Shown piece by piece: positions 16,081 through 25,120 of a DNA stretch of 64,000 nt. A model generated the notes under the pieces. That model was not told where the DNA came from. It was given only the letters and a program-made list of their open reading frames with translations, and ran no database searches. Position 1 is the stretch's first letter. The number at the start of each line of letters is the position of its first letter. The position numbers and the translations under genes are program-made. This DNA comes from Streptomyces sp. HD (GTDB taxonomy: Bacteria; Actinomycetota; Actinomycetes; Streptomycetales; Streptomycetaceae): positions 62,001 through 126,000 of the forward strand of contig NZ_JAQMYP010000025.1 of assembly GCF_028369295.1 (NCBI RefSeq). Direction: 5' to 3'.

Positions 16081-17673
16081 TCAGCCCTTGCTCACCGCCG
16101 TCAGGATCTCCGGCAGGCGGGCCGCCGTTCGCGGCGCCGCCAGCCGTAGTCCCAGCAGCGTGATCGCCGCCCCGTACGCCGCCCCGCCCGGCAGCAGCAG
16201 CCACGTCCACGCGTCCCCGTTCTCGCTGACGTTCAGCCAGATCGTCACCGCGATGACCGGTGCGCACAGCAGGGCCGACGCGATCATGCCGCCGAAGATG
16301 GAGATCCAGGCCAGGCCCGTCTGGCCGGGAGCGACGTTCTTGTAGCCCTCCTGCGGGATGGAGTACGGGAAGCGCGCCGACGTCCAGGCACCCGTGGCCA
16401 GCATCGCGCCGAGCAGGGCGAAGGACAGGCCCAGCACCTCGGGGAGCCCCGGCCAGTCCCCGAGGAGCGCCGTCGTCAGGACGGTGACGAGGGTGGCGTA
16501 CGGGAGGGTGATCAGCAGGAGCGCCAGGGCCCGGCCGCGCAGTTCGACGTAGGCGTCCCGGGGGGACGAGATCGTCATCGCGACCATCCAGAACGCGGAG
16601 GTGTCCTGGCCGAACTGGTTGTACATCATGATGCCGAGCATCCCGGCGGCGAAGCAGGCGAAGTAGATCGAGCCAGTGCCCTGGAGGGCGTTGAACAGCG
16701 GCACGATCAGACCGATGGCCAGCGAGGTCACCCAGGCCGCCTTGGTCTTCGGGTCGCGCCAGATGTACCGCAGACTGCGCTCCATCACGGTGCCGGTACG
16801 GCCGGCCGGCAGCAGGCGGGACAGCCCGGTCGAGGTCCGTCCCCGTACCGAGGTCTCCGTGGCCGCCTGGAGCGTGGAGCCGTCGGGTGAGGTCATCAGC
16901 CGGGTCAGATGCCGGGACCACACGGCGATCAGGACGACCAACGCGGCCGCACTCAGGGCGAGTTGGAGGAGAGCGGTCGCGTACGACCTCTCGCTCACCG
17001 ACCGCACGGCCCCGATCGCGGAGGCCGGCGGCACCCAGCGCAGCACGTCCGCCGCCGGGTCGAGCTGGGCCAGGCCCGATGAACCGAGCCGCTGCGCCCC
17101 GAAGTTGACGACCTGCGCCCCGACCGCGACGAACAGCCCGCTCAGCACCGCCAGATCGCGGCCCTTACGGCTGGTCAGCAGACGGATGTTGGCGGCGGCG
17201 ACGGTCCGCGCGAGCGCCACGCACACCAGCAGGGCCAGAACGACACCGACGACGCCGACGACGTACGCCAACGCGCCCCGCGCGACCGCGATCACCGAAC
17301 CCGCGAACAGGCACAGCGTGAACAGCGGGCCCATGCCGATCAGCGAGGCCGCGAGCAGGGCGCGCACCAGGGGCCGGGGACGCAGGGGCAGCATCACCAG
17401 CCGGGTCGGGTCGAGGGTCTCGTCGCCGCTGGGGAAGAACAGCGGCATCACGGCCCAGCCGAGCGCGAGGACGGCCACCAGCAGGACGACCAGGGGGTCG
17501 GCGTGCTCGGTGCCGCGCAGCATGATCAGGCCGAGGAGCTGGAGCGCGGCGAACAGGAGCACCGCGGCGGCCGAGGCGACGTAGGCGGCCCGTCGGCCAC
17601 CGGACTGCCGCAGCCCGTTCCTGAGCAGCGACAGCTTCAGCCGTACGACGACCGCTGTGACGTCCGGGCTCAT
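16081..17673 (-). CDS. ABC-2-type exporter permease
   Basis: A 530-aa integral membrane protein with about eleven to twelve hydrophobic segments, for example AAYVASAAAVLLFAALQLLG near residue 30, LLVAVLALGWAVMPLFF near 65 and VTIWLNVSENG before the last helix. It belongs to the large Streptomyces transporter family with a long cytosolic loop near RTSTGLSRLLPAGRTGTV. The ATG at 17673 overlaps the ATPase stop by four bases, so the two form an exporter. The solute is not predictable. Confidence 0.88.
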   Translation of the reverse strand: MSPDVTAVVVRLKLSLLRNGLRQSGGRRAAYVASAAAVLLFAALQLLGLIMLRGTEHADPLVVLLVAVLALGWAVMPLFFPSGDETLDPTRLVMLPLRPRPLVRALLAASLIGMGPLFTLCLFAGSVIAVARGALAYVVGVVGVVLALLVCVALARTVAAANIRLLTSRKGRDLAVLSGLFVAVGAQVVNFGAQRLGSSGLAQLDPAADVLRWVPPASAIGAVRSVSERSYATALLQLALSAAALVVLIAVWSRHLTRLMTSPDGSTLQAATETSVRGRTSTGLSRLLPAGRTGTVMERSLRYIWRDPKTKAAWVTSLAIGLIVPLFNALQGTGSIYFACFAAGMLGIMMYNQFGQDTSAFWMVAMTISSPRDAYVELRGRALALLLITLPYATLVTVLTTALLGDWPGLPEVLGLSFALLGAMLATGAWTSARFPYSIPQEGYKNVAPGQTGLAWISIFGGMIASALLCAPVIAVTIWLNVSENGDAWTWLLLPGGAAYGAAITLLGLRLAAPRTAARLPEILTAVSKG

Positions 17674-18440
17674 CGCGCCCCGCCGCCCAGCCAGTCGAGG
17701 TCGGTCCCGGCGTCGCGGCCGTTCGCACCGACGAGTTCGAGGAACGCCTGCTGCAGCGAGGCCGCCTCGCCGCGCACCTCGGAGAGGGTGCCGTGGGCCC
17801 GGATACGCCCGGCGGCCATGACGGCGACCCAGTCGCACAGCGACTCGACGAGCTCCATGACGTGGGAGGAGAAGACGACGGTCGCGCCGGAGGCGGTGTA
17901 GCGCTCCAGGACGCCCCGGATGGTCTGCGCCGAGACGGGATCGACACCCTCGAACGGCTCGTCCAGGAACAGCACTTCGGGGTTGTGCAGCAGCGCGGCC
18001 GCGAGCCCGATCTTCTTGCGCATGCCGGTCGAGTAGTCGACGACCAGCTTGTGCTGGGCCCCCGCCAGATCGAGTACGTCCAGCAGCTGCGTGGCCCGCT
18101 TGTCGACCTCGGCGCCGGGCAGTCCGCGCAACCGCCCCGTGTACGCGAGCAGTTCCCGTCCGGAGAGCCGCTCGAAGAGCCGAAGCCCCTCGGGCAGCAC
18201 CCCGATCCGCGCCTTGACTTCAACGGGGTCCTGCCAGACGTCGTGCCCGACGACCTCGACGGACCCCTGATCGGGCCGCAGCAGCCCGGTCACCATGGAG
18301 AGGGTGGTGGTCTTCCCGGCACCATTGGGGCCGACAAGCCCGATGAACTTGCCCGAGGGCAACTCCAGGTCGATTCCGGCGACAGCAACCTGCTGCCCAA
18401 AGCGCTTCCACAACCCACGTACACGAACGGCCGACGTCAT
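17670..18440 (-). CDS. ABC transporter ATP-binding protein
   Basis: About 256 aa, drives the membrane partner at 16081. Walker A GLVGPNGAGKTTTL (near residue 36), the signature YSTGMRKKIGLAAALLHNP (a variant of LSGGQ, near 135-153), Walker B VLFLDEPFEGVD, and the H-loop SSHVMELVE. It belongs to the ABC-2 (CcmA/NatA-like) class. The first codon could be at 18440 or 18449; neither has a strong ribosome site. Dispersed repeat copy 2 lies immediately upstream. Confidence 0.92.
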   Translation of the reverse strand: MTSAVRVRGLWKRFGQQVAVAGIDLELPSGKFIGLVGPNGAGKTTTLSMVTGLLRPDQGSVEVVGHDVWQDPVEVKARIGVLPEGLRLFERLSGRELLAYTGRLRGLPGAEVDKRATQLLDVLDLAGAQHKLVVDYSTGMRKKIGLAAALLHNPEVLFLDEPFEGVDPVSAQTIRGVLERYTASGATVVFSSHVMELVESLCDWVAVMAAGRIRAHGTLSEVRGEAASLQQAFLELVGANGRDAGTDLDWLGGGAR

Positions 18441-18455
18441 GGGTGCCAACCCTAA

Positions 18456-18498
18456 GGGGCGCGGGGAACTGCGCGAGTAACCGCAGGCAACCCGCAGT
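18456..18498 (+). repeat. dispersed 47-bp-class intergenic element, copy 2
   Basis: Core GGGGCGCGGGGAACTGCGCG at 18456-18475 followed by a diverged AACCGCAGGC...ACCCGCAG tail. It sits between the divergent ends of the ABC ATPase start and the 3' end of the Prim-Pol-like gene. Confidence 0.8.
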
Positions 18499-18533
18499 CG
18501 GCGTCGATCGGCAACCCGGCAGATGAGAGGGCG

Positions 18534-19211
18534 CTACCGATCACGCCCACACGCATAGGCGAGCGGCGAGATCAACTCCTCCGCGTCCGGCAGCCACCGA
18601 TTCGCCGGCGTGGGCCGGCACGCCCACTGCACAGCCCCCCGGGACCCGAACCGGGTGGGCGGCCCGGCGACCCACGCGCCCTCGCCGAGCGCCACCAGGT
18701 CCAGCGACCCGACCGACCACCCCAGCTTGCGCACCAGCTCGGGCACCTTCACCGACGCACCCGGCAGCACGAAGAAATGCATCCGGCGATTCGGCGTCAA
18801 GGTCACCGGCCCCAGCGACAGCTCCATCCGCTCCATCCGGGCCAGCGCGAGAAACCCGGCCGTCTCCGGGACGGAGATCGCGTCGAAGGTGCGCCCCGTC
18901 GGCAGCAGGATCGACGCGTTGGGCTGCTTCTGCCACATGCGGCGCGCGACCGTCGCGCTCCCCGTGGCCTGTGTCGCCCAGTCCGGACGTGCGGGGTGCG
19001 CGCCGGGCGCGGGGCAGTCGGTGTCGCCGCAGGAGCAGTGCTGGACGCCGTCGAGGGCTTCCAGCCAGGTCCCGGGGAACACGTCCCAGTGGCGCTCCTC
19101 GGCGTAGCGAACGGCGGTCTCCAGCAGCGTTTCGCCGCGCTGCTTCGGAATCTGTGCGGCTTCGGTGGCCGGGATCGTCTCTTCCACGCTGAACACAACT
19201 CCCGCACCCAC
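18534..19211 (-). CDS. bifunctional DNA primase/polymerase (Prim-Pol N-domain)-like protein
   Basis: About 220 aa. It resembles the Streptomyces proteins annotated as bifunctional DNA primase/polymerase N-terminal: ETAVRYAEERHWDVFPGTWLE (Prim-Pol start), a Cys/His cluster CSCGDTDCPAPGAHPARPDW, and NASILLPTGRTFDAISVPETAGFLALAR, in which the DAI/DVD metal motif is weak. No helicase domain follows, so replication activity is doubtful and a regulatory or degenerate role is likely. The first codon is uncertain: GTGs at 19211, 19196 and 19187 are all in frame, with GGGAG just before the second. Divergent from the regulator at 19515. Confidence 0.7.
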   Translation of the reverse strand: MGAGVVFSVEETIPATEAAQIPKQRGETLLETAVRYAEERHWDVFPGTWLEALDGVQHCSCGDTDCPAPGAHPARPDWATQATGSATVARRMWQKQPNASILLPTGRTFDAISVPETAGFLALARMERMELSLGPVTLTPNRRMHFFVLPGASVKVPELVRKLGWSVGSLDLVALGEGAWVAGPPTRFGSRGAVQWACRPTPANRWLPDAEELISPLAYACGRDR

Positions 19212-19514
19212 CTCGGGTTACGGGCGTCGCGCGCGCGGGGGAGGAGCATTGAATTCGCATTTGGGGCGCATGGGTGCATGTCTGGGGGCGCGCGGGAGGA
19301 ACCGTGGCCGGAGCTGGGTAGCCACCTGTGGGGTCGGCTTCCGCCTTTACCCCGGCAATCCTCGCAAGCCTCGCATTTTCGGTATGCCGACGGGGCATTG
19401 ATCTTCACGGCCGGAATCCTGCGGTGCACAGCCGGTGCCCCGGGCTCGGATTTCGGCCGTGGAAGAACGTCAACTCGGTGCGTGGGCAGGCACCGCAGCC
19501 ACAGGGGGTACGCC
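19212..19514. promoter_or_regulatory. divergent intergenic region upstream of the TPR regulator
   Basis: 303 bp with no convincing gene. Promoters for both divergent genes should lie here. CAGGGGG at 19502-19508 is the ribosome site for the gene at 19515. No palindrome stood out. Confidence 0.35.
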
Positions 19515-20900
19515 ATGGCCGCAAGGCCTCTCGTCGCGCGACAGCCGAACGAACGGCTGCAGGCGCTCATCCAGGAAGCGGGCTGCTCGAACGCCGGGCT
19601 GGCCCGCCGGGTCAACATGTGTGGCGCCGAGCACGGCCTCGATCTGCGCTACGACAAGACGTCCGTGGCGCGTTGGCTGCGCGGACAGCAGCCACGGGGA
19701 CGGGCGCCGGCGATCATCGCGGAGGCACTCGGCCGCAAGCTGGGCCGTACGGTCACGATCGACGAGATCGGCATGGCCAACGGCAAGAACCTCGCGTCCG
19801 GCGTCGGTCTCCAGTTCTCGCCGACGGTACTGGGGGCCATCGAGCAGGTCTGCGAGCTGTGGCGCAGCGACGTCGGGCGGCGGGACTTCCTGTCCGGCTC
19901 GTCCGTCGCCGCGTCCGCGCTGGTCGAGCCCAGCCGGGACTGGCTGATCTCGTCGCCCGACTCACAGGTGGGGCGCTCGGCGGGGCCGCGCGTGGGCCAG
20001 TCCGACGTGCAGGCCGTGCGGGCGATGACGCAGGCGCTCGTCGACCTTGATCACCAGTACGGCAGCGGGCATGTGCGCCCGGTCGTCGTGCACTACCTCA
20101 ACAGCGTGGTCTCCGGGCTGCTGGCCGGGTCGTACCGGGAGGCGGTCGGGCGTGAACTCTTCGCCGCCGTCGCGCGGTTGACCGAGCTCGCCGGGTACAT
20201 GGCCGTCGACACCGGGCAGCCGGGGCTCGCCCAGCGGTACTACATCCAGGCGCTGCGGCTCGCGCAGGCGGCGGGCGACCGCGGATACGGCGGGTATGTG
20301 CTGGCCGCCTCCATGAGCCATCTCGCCGCGCAGCTCGGGAACCCGCGGGAGATCGCGCAGTTGGCGCGGGCGGCGCAGGAGGGGGCGCGGGGGCGCGTGA
20401 CCCCGCGCGCGGAGGCCATGTTCTATGCCGCCGAGGCGCGCGGTCACGCCCTGATGGGCGACGCGCGGGCCGCCCAGGTGGCGTCCGGGCGGGCCGTGGG
20501 CGCGCTGGAGGCGGCCGATCCGGAGTCCGGGGACGACCCGGCGTGGATCACGCACTTCAACGAGGCCTATCTCGCCGACGAGTTGGCACACTGCCATCGC
20601 GATCTCGGCCAGGCCGAGGCAGCGGCGCGCAGGGCCGAGGAGTCGCTCGCCGCACTGCCGGAGACGAAGGCACGACGCCGGGCCATCGGTTATGTGCTGC
20701 TCGCCACAGCGCAGGCGCAGCAGCGCGAGGTCGAACAGGCCTGCCACACCGGGCTGAAGGCCGTGGAACTGCTGGAGACCCTGCGCTCCAACAGGGGCGC
20801 CGAGTATCTGGAGGACTTCCAGCAACGACTGGAGCCGTACCGGGACGAGCCCGTGGTAAGGGAGTTCGGGGCACGGCTGGACCTCCAGGCCGCGGCGTGA
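19515..20900 (+). CDS. NsdA-like helical/TPR regulatory protein
   Basis: 461 aa. The N-terminus LQALIQEAGCSNAGLARRVN...RYDKTSVARWLRGQQPRG is a helix-turn-helix-like region common to Streptomyces NsdA-type developmental or antibiotic regulators. The rest consists of helical repeats (YYIQALRLAQAAGDRGYGGYV, AEAMFYAAEARGHALMGD, EESLAALPETKARRRAIG) that look like tetratricopeptides. An internal RRDFLSGSS (near residue 118) resembles a Tat signal but is far from the N-terminus, and I treat it as chance. The start at 19515 follows CAGGGGG by six bases. Function is inferred from family resemblance only. Confidence 0.8.
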   Translation: MAARPLVARQPNERLQALIQEAGCSNAGLARRVNMCGAEHGLDLRYDKTSVARWLRGQQPRGRAPAIIAEALGRKLGRTVTIDEIGMANGKNLASGVGLQFSPTVLGAIEQVCELWRSDVGRRDFLSGSSVAASALVEPSRDWLISSPDSQVGRSAGPRVGQSDVQAVRAMTQALVDLDHQYGSGHVRPVVVHYLNSVVSGLLAGSYREAVGRELFAAVARLTELAGYMAVDTGQPGLAQRYYIQALRLAQAAGDRGYGGYVLAASMSHLAAQLGNPREIAQLARAAQEGARGRVTPRAEAMFYAAEARGHALMGDARAAQVASGRAVGALEAADPESGDDPAWITHFNEAYLADELAHCHRDLGQAEAAARRAEESLAALPETKARRRAIGYVLLATAQAQQREVEQACHTGLKAVELLETLRSNRGAEYLEDFQQRLEPYRDEPVVREFGARLDLQAAA

Positions 20901-21102
20901 AATCGGTGGGTACGACGGCGTGAACGGCAGGGAAACGAAGGCTCCGGCGGAAAATGGGGGGCGTATATAGCGGATTGGGGGCCGGTGCTGTTACCGCGGT
21001 CACAGGGACGCAGGTCACGTCCTCGGCCGCGTAGCACCCGGAACGGCGGACCCGGTAGCGTGAGCCGACGATTCCGAAGGTCCCCCATTCGTAGGAGTCC
21101 CG

Positions 21103-23112
21103 GTGACGCAGAGCGGACAGGGCGAGGAGCCCGCGGCGCGACCCGCGCGCGAAGGCATCGTGCTGCCCTCGGACGGTGGTGAGCCGCTGCTGCCGGGAAT
21201 GACGGGCGGGCACGCCGGCCAGCCGACCCCGGCACCGGCCACGCCACCGACCGCACCCCCGCCCTCGGCACCGCCGGGCGGCCAGGCGTGGGGCAACTCC
21301 TGGGGACCCGGCCAGAACCCGCAGAATCCGCCTGCTCCGCCGCAGGCCGCGCCAGGCCAGTCCTGGGGGACACCGCCCGGCCGGCCCTGGCAGGAACAGC
21401 AGCAGCAGACGCCGACACCGGACACCTGGGGCACGGCGCCGGACGCCGTCGGAGGCGTACCGTCCCAGCCGCTGCCGCAGGACGGCGCCGGATACGGCGG
21501 GGGCATGCAGGGTGCGCAGAGCGCGCCGCCGAGCATGCCGTCGTACGGGCATGACGCCGGTGGACACGGTGCGCAGAGCACGCCGTCGTACCGGCATGAC
21601 GCCGACGGGCAGGGTGCCCAGAACCCGCCGCCGAGCGCGCCGTCCTACGGGCATGACGCCCAGGCCGGTTCCCCGATGCCCGCGCCGCAGCAGCCTGGGT
21701 ACGGGCAGGGCGGTCCGTCGGCGTCGCCGCCGACCACGGGTGGGGAGGCGTACGGGGCGCACGGTGGGGGCGCGCCGTTGCCGCCCGCCGGTGGGCAGAC
21801 GTACGGCACTCCTGGCGCCGGGGGTGCGCTGCCGCCCGCCGTGCACGGCGGCACCAACGAGCTCCTGCCGCACGCCGGTGCCGGTGGCTTCGGGGCGCCG
21901 TTGCCTCCGGCCGACGAGGGCGCCACCCAGTACATCCCGCCGGTCGGTGCCGCCCCCGCGGGTGCGGACAACCAGGCCACCAGCTATCTGCCGCCCGTCG
22001 GTCCGGGCGGTCCGGCTCCCGCATCCTCCGCGCCCGGCGCGGACGAGGGTGCCACGCAGTACATCCCGCCGGTGGGGCCGGGGGCGCTGCCGCCCGAGGT
22101 GTCCAACGAGAGCACGCAGATCCTGGGGCGCGCCCGGCAGGGCGGCGGCGCCGGTCCCGCGGGCGCTGCCGGATCGATGCCGCCCGCTGCCGGGCCCGAC
22201 GCGGAGGCCACGCGGTACATCCCGCCGGTGACCGGCCGGCCGGGCGCGGCGCCGCACGGCGGGGCGGAGCGGCAGCCGCTCTCCGACTTCGACAGCCTCT
22301 TCCGCAGCGAGCCGGGCGGCGAGCCCCCGGCCGCGGCCACCCAGCAGCTGCCGCGCTTCCAGCAGCCGCAACCGCAGCAGCAGGGCGGGCAAGGGCCGGC
22401 GTACTTCCCGCCGGGCTCGAACGGCCCGCACGGCTCCTACGGCCCGGATGACGACGACGGTGGCCGCCGGGGCGGCCGTACCGGCTCCCGGCTGCCGGTC
22501 ATCGCGGCCGTCGGCATCGGCATCGCCGTCCTCGGCATCGGCGCGGGCGCGCTGCTCGCCGGCGGGGACGGGGACGACGAGAAGAGCGACGACAACAGAC
22601 CCGTCTCCGCCACGGCCCCGGCGACCGAGGGTTCCGCCTCGTCGTCCGCCGACCCGGCCGAGCAGCAGGCGATCGCGCTGGACAAGCTGCTCGCCGACAG
22701 CGGTGACAGCCGTACGGCGGTGATCAACGCGGTGGCCGCCGTGAAGTCCTGCGGCAACCTCGGCCAGGCCGCCCAGGACCTGCGCGGCGCCGCCAAGCAG
22801 CGCAACCAGCTGGTCACCGACCTGTCCAAGCTCTCCGTCGACAAGCTCCCGAACCACGCCGCGCTGACCGGCGCGCTGACCAAGGCGTGGCAGGCGTCGG
22901 CGTCCGCCGACAACCACTACGCGGCGTGGGCCGACCAGGTCGCCGGCAACAAGAAGCTGTGCAAGAAGGGCCAGGCCCGCGCCACCGGCCAGACCCAGGC
23001 CGGCAACCGTGCCAGCGGCACCGCCAGCGAGCAGAAGAAGACGGCCGCGCAGCTGTGGAACCCCATCGCCAAGCAGTACGGCCTGACGGAGCGCCAGCCG
23101 ACCCAGCTGTAG
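21103..23112 (+). CDS. large Pro/Gly/Ala-rich single-pass membrane protein with ATQYIPPVG repeats
   Basis: 669 aa. Residues 1-460 are a long disordered Pro/Gly/Ala/Gln-rich cytoplasmic stretch. It holds near-repeats DEGATQYIPPVG (twice), ATSYLPPVG and ATRYIPPVTG, and three PSYGHDA/PSYRHDA units near residue 145. One membrane helix (LPVIAAVGIGIAVLGIGAGA, near 465-485) is followed by an acidic linker and a roughly 150-residue, Lys/Ala/Gln-rich extracytoplasmic domain. That domain has two conserved-looking Cys (VKSCGNLG and KKLCKKG) that could form a disulfide. GTG at 21103 has TAGGAGTC upstream. No family function is known to me. The T-x-x-I repeats would suit phosphothreonine/FHA binding, an untested idea. 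Confidence 0.8.
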   Translation: MTQSGQGEEPAARPAREGIVLPSDGGEPLLPGMTGGHAGQPTPAPATPPTAPPPSAPPGGQAWGNSWGPGQNPQNPPAPPQAAPGQSWGTPPGRPWQEQQQQTPTPDTWGTAPDAVGGVPSQPLPQDGAGYGGGMQGAQSAPPSMPSYGHDAGGHGAQSTPSYRHDADGQGAQNPPPSAPSYGHDAQAGSPMPAPQQPGYGQGGPSASPPTTGGEAYGAHGGGAPLPPAGGQTYGTPGAGGALPPAVHGGTNELLPHAGAGGFGAPLPPADEGATQYIPPVGAAPAGADNQATSYLPPVGPGGPAPASSAPGADEGATQYIPPVGPGALPPEVSNESTQILGRARQGGGAGPAGAAGSMPPAAGPDAEATRYIPPVTGRPGAAPHGGAERQPLSDFDSLFRSEPGGEPPAAATQQLPRFQQPQPQQQGGQGPAYFPPGSNGPHGSYGPDDDDGGRRGGRTGSRLPVIAAVGIGIAVLGIGAGALLAGGDGDDEKSDDNRPVSATAPATEGSASSSADPAEQQAIALDKLLADSGDSRTAVINAVAAVKSCGNLGQAAQDLRGAAKQRNQLVTDLSKLSVDKLPNHAALTGALTKAWQASASADNHYAAWADQVAGNKKLCKKGQARATGQTQAGNRASGTASEQKKTAAQLWNPIAKQYGLTERQPTQL

Positions 23113-23147
23113 CCGCGGCCGGGCCGGCCGGACCGGCCAGGGGGTGG

Positions 23148-24455
23148 TCAGTTCACTTCGGCGTTCTGCAGGGTCTTCGTCACGTCGATGAAGCCCTTGC
23201 GGGCCGCCACCAGCCGGCCGTCCCGTACGACCTGGAGGGTCACCTCGCGGTTGACCAGCCGGGGGAAGCCGACGGCGGCCAGGACGTCCTGGAACTTCCA
23301 CCGCAGGGTCGGGGTGAGCCCGCCCGTGGAGACCTTCAGGCCGCCGTTCAGGGCCTCTCGCACGGAGTCGGCGGTCACCTCGTCGTCGCCCAGCGACTCG
23401 ACGACCTTCTTGAACACCGTGTACGCGATCCATGTGGTCTGCACACCGGCGTCCGCGGGGTCGATGCGGTTGTCGCCGAAGGCCTGCTCGCTGATCACCT
23501 TCTTCATGCCGTCCCAGCGCGGATCGGTCGCGACGGGGTACCAGCCGGTGATGTACGACCCCTCGTAGGGGCCCGACGCCCCGCCGTTCGCGTTGATCAC
23601 GGTCTGGTCGACGCTGCCCAGGACGGTTGCGGTGCGCACGCCGGCGTAGTCGTCGCGGGAACGCCGGAAGGAGTCCATGAACGTAGTGGTGCGGTCGCCC
23701 AGGGCGGGCACCACACAGCCCGTCTGCGTCGGGCCGGCGGCGTACTCCAGGGCCCGTCCGGACTGCCCGCTGTACTCGGTGGCGTCCTCCTCGGCCAGCT
23801 GGTCGCCGGCGGCCCGGTGTCCGCCCGCCTTGAGGCCGGAGTTCAGCAGGGGCGGCAGCTCGTCGCCCGCGATGCTGTCCGGGCGTACCAGCGCGACGGG
23901 GCCGCACCGGCGGGCCAGCTCCTTGCCGAGGCCCGCCAGGAGGGTGGGCTGGCCGCCGTTGACGGGATAGGAGAGCGGGCTGGTGAACTCGGAGTTGGTG
24001 ACGCCGTAGCCGCCTATGTACGGAATGCCGGCGCCCTCCAGCGAGGGCAGGAAGGTGTCGCCGAACTGGCTGTAGGAGCCGATGACCGCGACGACGTTCT
24101 CCTCGGCGGCGCGGTCGGCGCACTGTGCCGCGGCCACGCTGTCGTTGTGGTCGTTGCAGGTGAGGACCTTCAGCCTGTGGCCGTTGATGCCGCCGCGGGC
24201 GTTGACCCAGCGGGCGTAGGCCTGGGCGAAGGCGGGCATACCGGGCTTGTTGGTGGCCTTGGTGTCCTCCGGGGCCCAGGTCATGACGGTGATCGAGCCA
24301 TCCCCGGAACCCCCCGTGGTACCGGGGATGACCCCGCAACCGGCGACGAGTGACCCGCCGGCCACCAGGGCCGCCGCCGTCCGGACGGTCGCACGGACGG
24401 GCCGGTTGGTGATCGTGGGGAGGAAGGTGCTGCGGGTGCGTCGCCTGCCGGTCAT
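23148..24455 (-). CDS. branched-chain amino-acid-type ABC substrate-binding lipoprotein
   Basis: 435 aa. The signal peptide ends in a lipobox LVAGC (Cys near residue 41), so the mature protein is membrane anchored. The periplasmic-binding fold type I (LivJ-like) is visible: AQAYARWVNARGGINGH, VAVIGSYSQFGDTFLPSLE, GIPYIGGYGVTNSEFTSPLS, and a C-terminal domain with DSVREALNGGLKVSTGG. No permease or ATPase genes are adjacent, so it is an orphan receptor or works with a distant transporter. ATG at 24455 gives a typical n-region (RRRTRS); GTG at 24476 is an upstream alternative. It converges with the gene at 21103. Confidence 0.9.
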   Translation of the reverse strand: MTGRRRTRSTFLPTITNRPVRATVRTAAALVAGGSLVAGCGVIPGTTGGSGDGSITVMTWAPEDTKATNKPGMPAFAQAYARWVNARGGINGHRLKVLTCNDHNDSVAAAQCADRAAEENVVAVIGSYSQFGDTFLPSLEGAGIPYIGGYGVTNSEFTSPLSYPVNGGQPTLLAGLGKELARRCGPVALVRPDSIAGDELPPLLNSGLKAGGHRAAGDQLAEEDATEYSGQSGRALEYAAGPTQTGCVVPALGDRTTTFMDSFRRSRDDYAGVRTATVLGSVDQTVINANGGASGPYEGSYITGWYPVATDPRWDGMKKVISEQAFGDNRIDPADAGVQTTWIAYTVFKKVVESLGDDEVTADSVREALNGGLKVSTGGLTPTLRWKFQDVLAAVGFPRLVNREVTLQVVRDGRLVAARKGFIDVTKTLQNAEVN

Positions 24456-24572
24456 GGACAGTGACGATTCCGCCACACAACAAACCCGCGCGTGACCCTT
24501 GGTTATCACGTGGTGACGAGAAGGTGAATTGCAGGGGTCTGTGATGCGTGAGTGGGGCGGAACGTACGATCG

Positions 24573-25073
24573 GTGACCGTGCAAGGTTCGGATAGCTCTT
24601 CCCGTCGCGGCCGTCGCTCCTCCACCATGGGCGGCATGCCACTCAACGACATGCCGTGGTGGCGCTGGCGCAGCAATGTGCGCTCCGCGCTGCACATGCT
24701 CTCCGATCCGGTCTTCCAGCGGGACGTCTGGCTGGCCGGGATCGACGGATACGGGGACGTCACCGACGCCGTGTACCGCCTGGTCGAGGACACCTGGCTG
24801 GACAACTGGTCCGCCGAGAAATACGTCGGCACCATATTCAGGGACTCGCAGGAGGCGGCACTCGTGGACACCGCGGTGCTGCGGGTGCTGCGGATCATGC
24901 ACCAGGTCGGCCCGGACGCACCGGTCTCCGCGTACATGGAGAACCAGGGGTGGCCGGAGGCGGTGCGGGCGGCGCGGGACGCGCATGTCCGGATGGCCAT
25001 GGCCGACGGCGACGAGCCGGACGCCCCGCCGCGCACCCTCGAAGTGCTGCGGATCATGACGCGGTCCGCGTAA
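24573..25073 (+). CDS. SCO4402-family conserved hypothetical protein
   Basis: About 166 aa, no domain of known function. The conserved block runs from MPLNDMPWWRWRSNVRSAL to WPEAVRAARDAHVRM, rich in Trp and Asp/Glu (GIDGYGDVTDAVYRLVEDTWL), and looks soluble and helical. The start is uncertain: GTGs at 24573 and 24579 and ATG at 24627 are in frame. TACGAT at 24565-24570 is a possible -10 box that would put +1 at about 24577, suggesting a leaderless message from the GTG at 24579. It lies 47 bp upstream of purU in the same direction and may be co-transcribed. I assign no function. Confidence 0.7.
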   Translation: MTVQGSDSSSRRGRRSSTMGGMPLNDMPWWRWRSNVRSALHMLSDPVFQRDVWLAGIDGYGDVTDAVYRLVEDTWLDNWSAEKYVGTIFRDSQEAALVDTAVLRVLRIMHQVGPDAPVSAYMENQGWPEAVRAARDAHVRMAMADGDEPDAPPRTLEVLRIMTRSA

Positions 25074-25120
25074 CGGGACGACTGTCCGCCGAGGGCCCCG
25101 GATATGGGACCCTTTGCTGC

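Noticed and set aside
19864..19905. Twin-arginine-like RRDFLSGSS motif in the TPR regulator
   Set aside because: It lies about 115 residues into the protein, after a DNA-binding-like domain, so it cannot be a signal peptide.
20557..24642. 1361-codon open frame on the minus strand
   Set aside because: It runs opposite well-supported genes (19515, 21103) and out of frame over the lipoprotein at 23148. The translation is Arg/Pro/Gly-rich low complexity without a domain, as expected opposite GC-rich genes.
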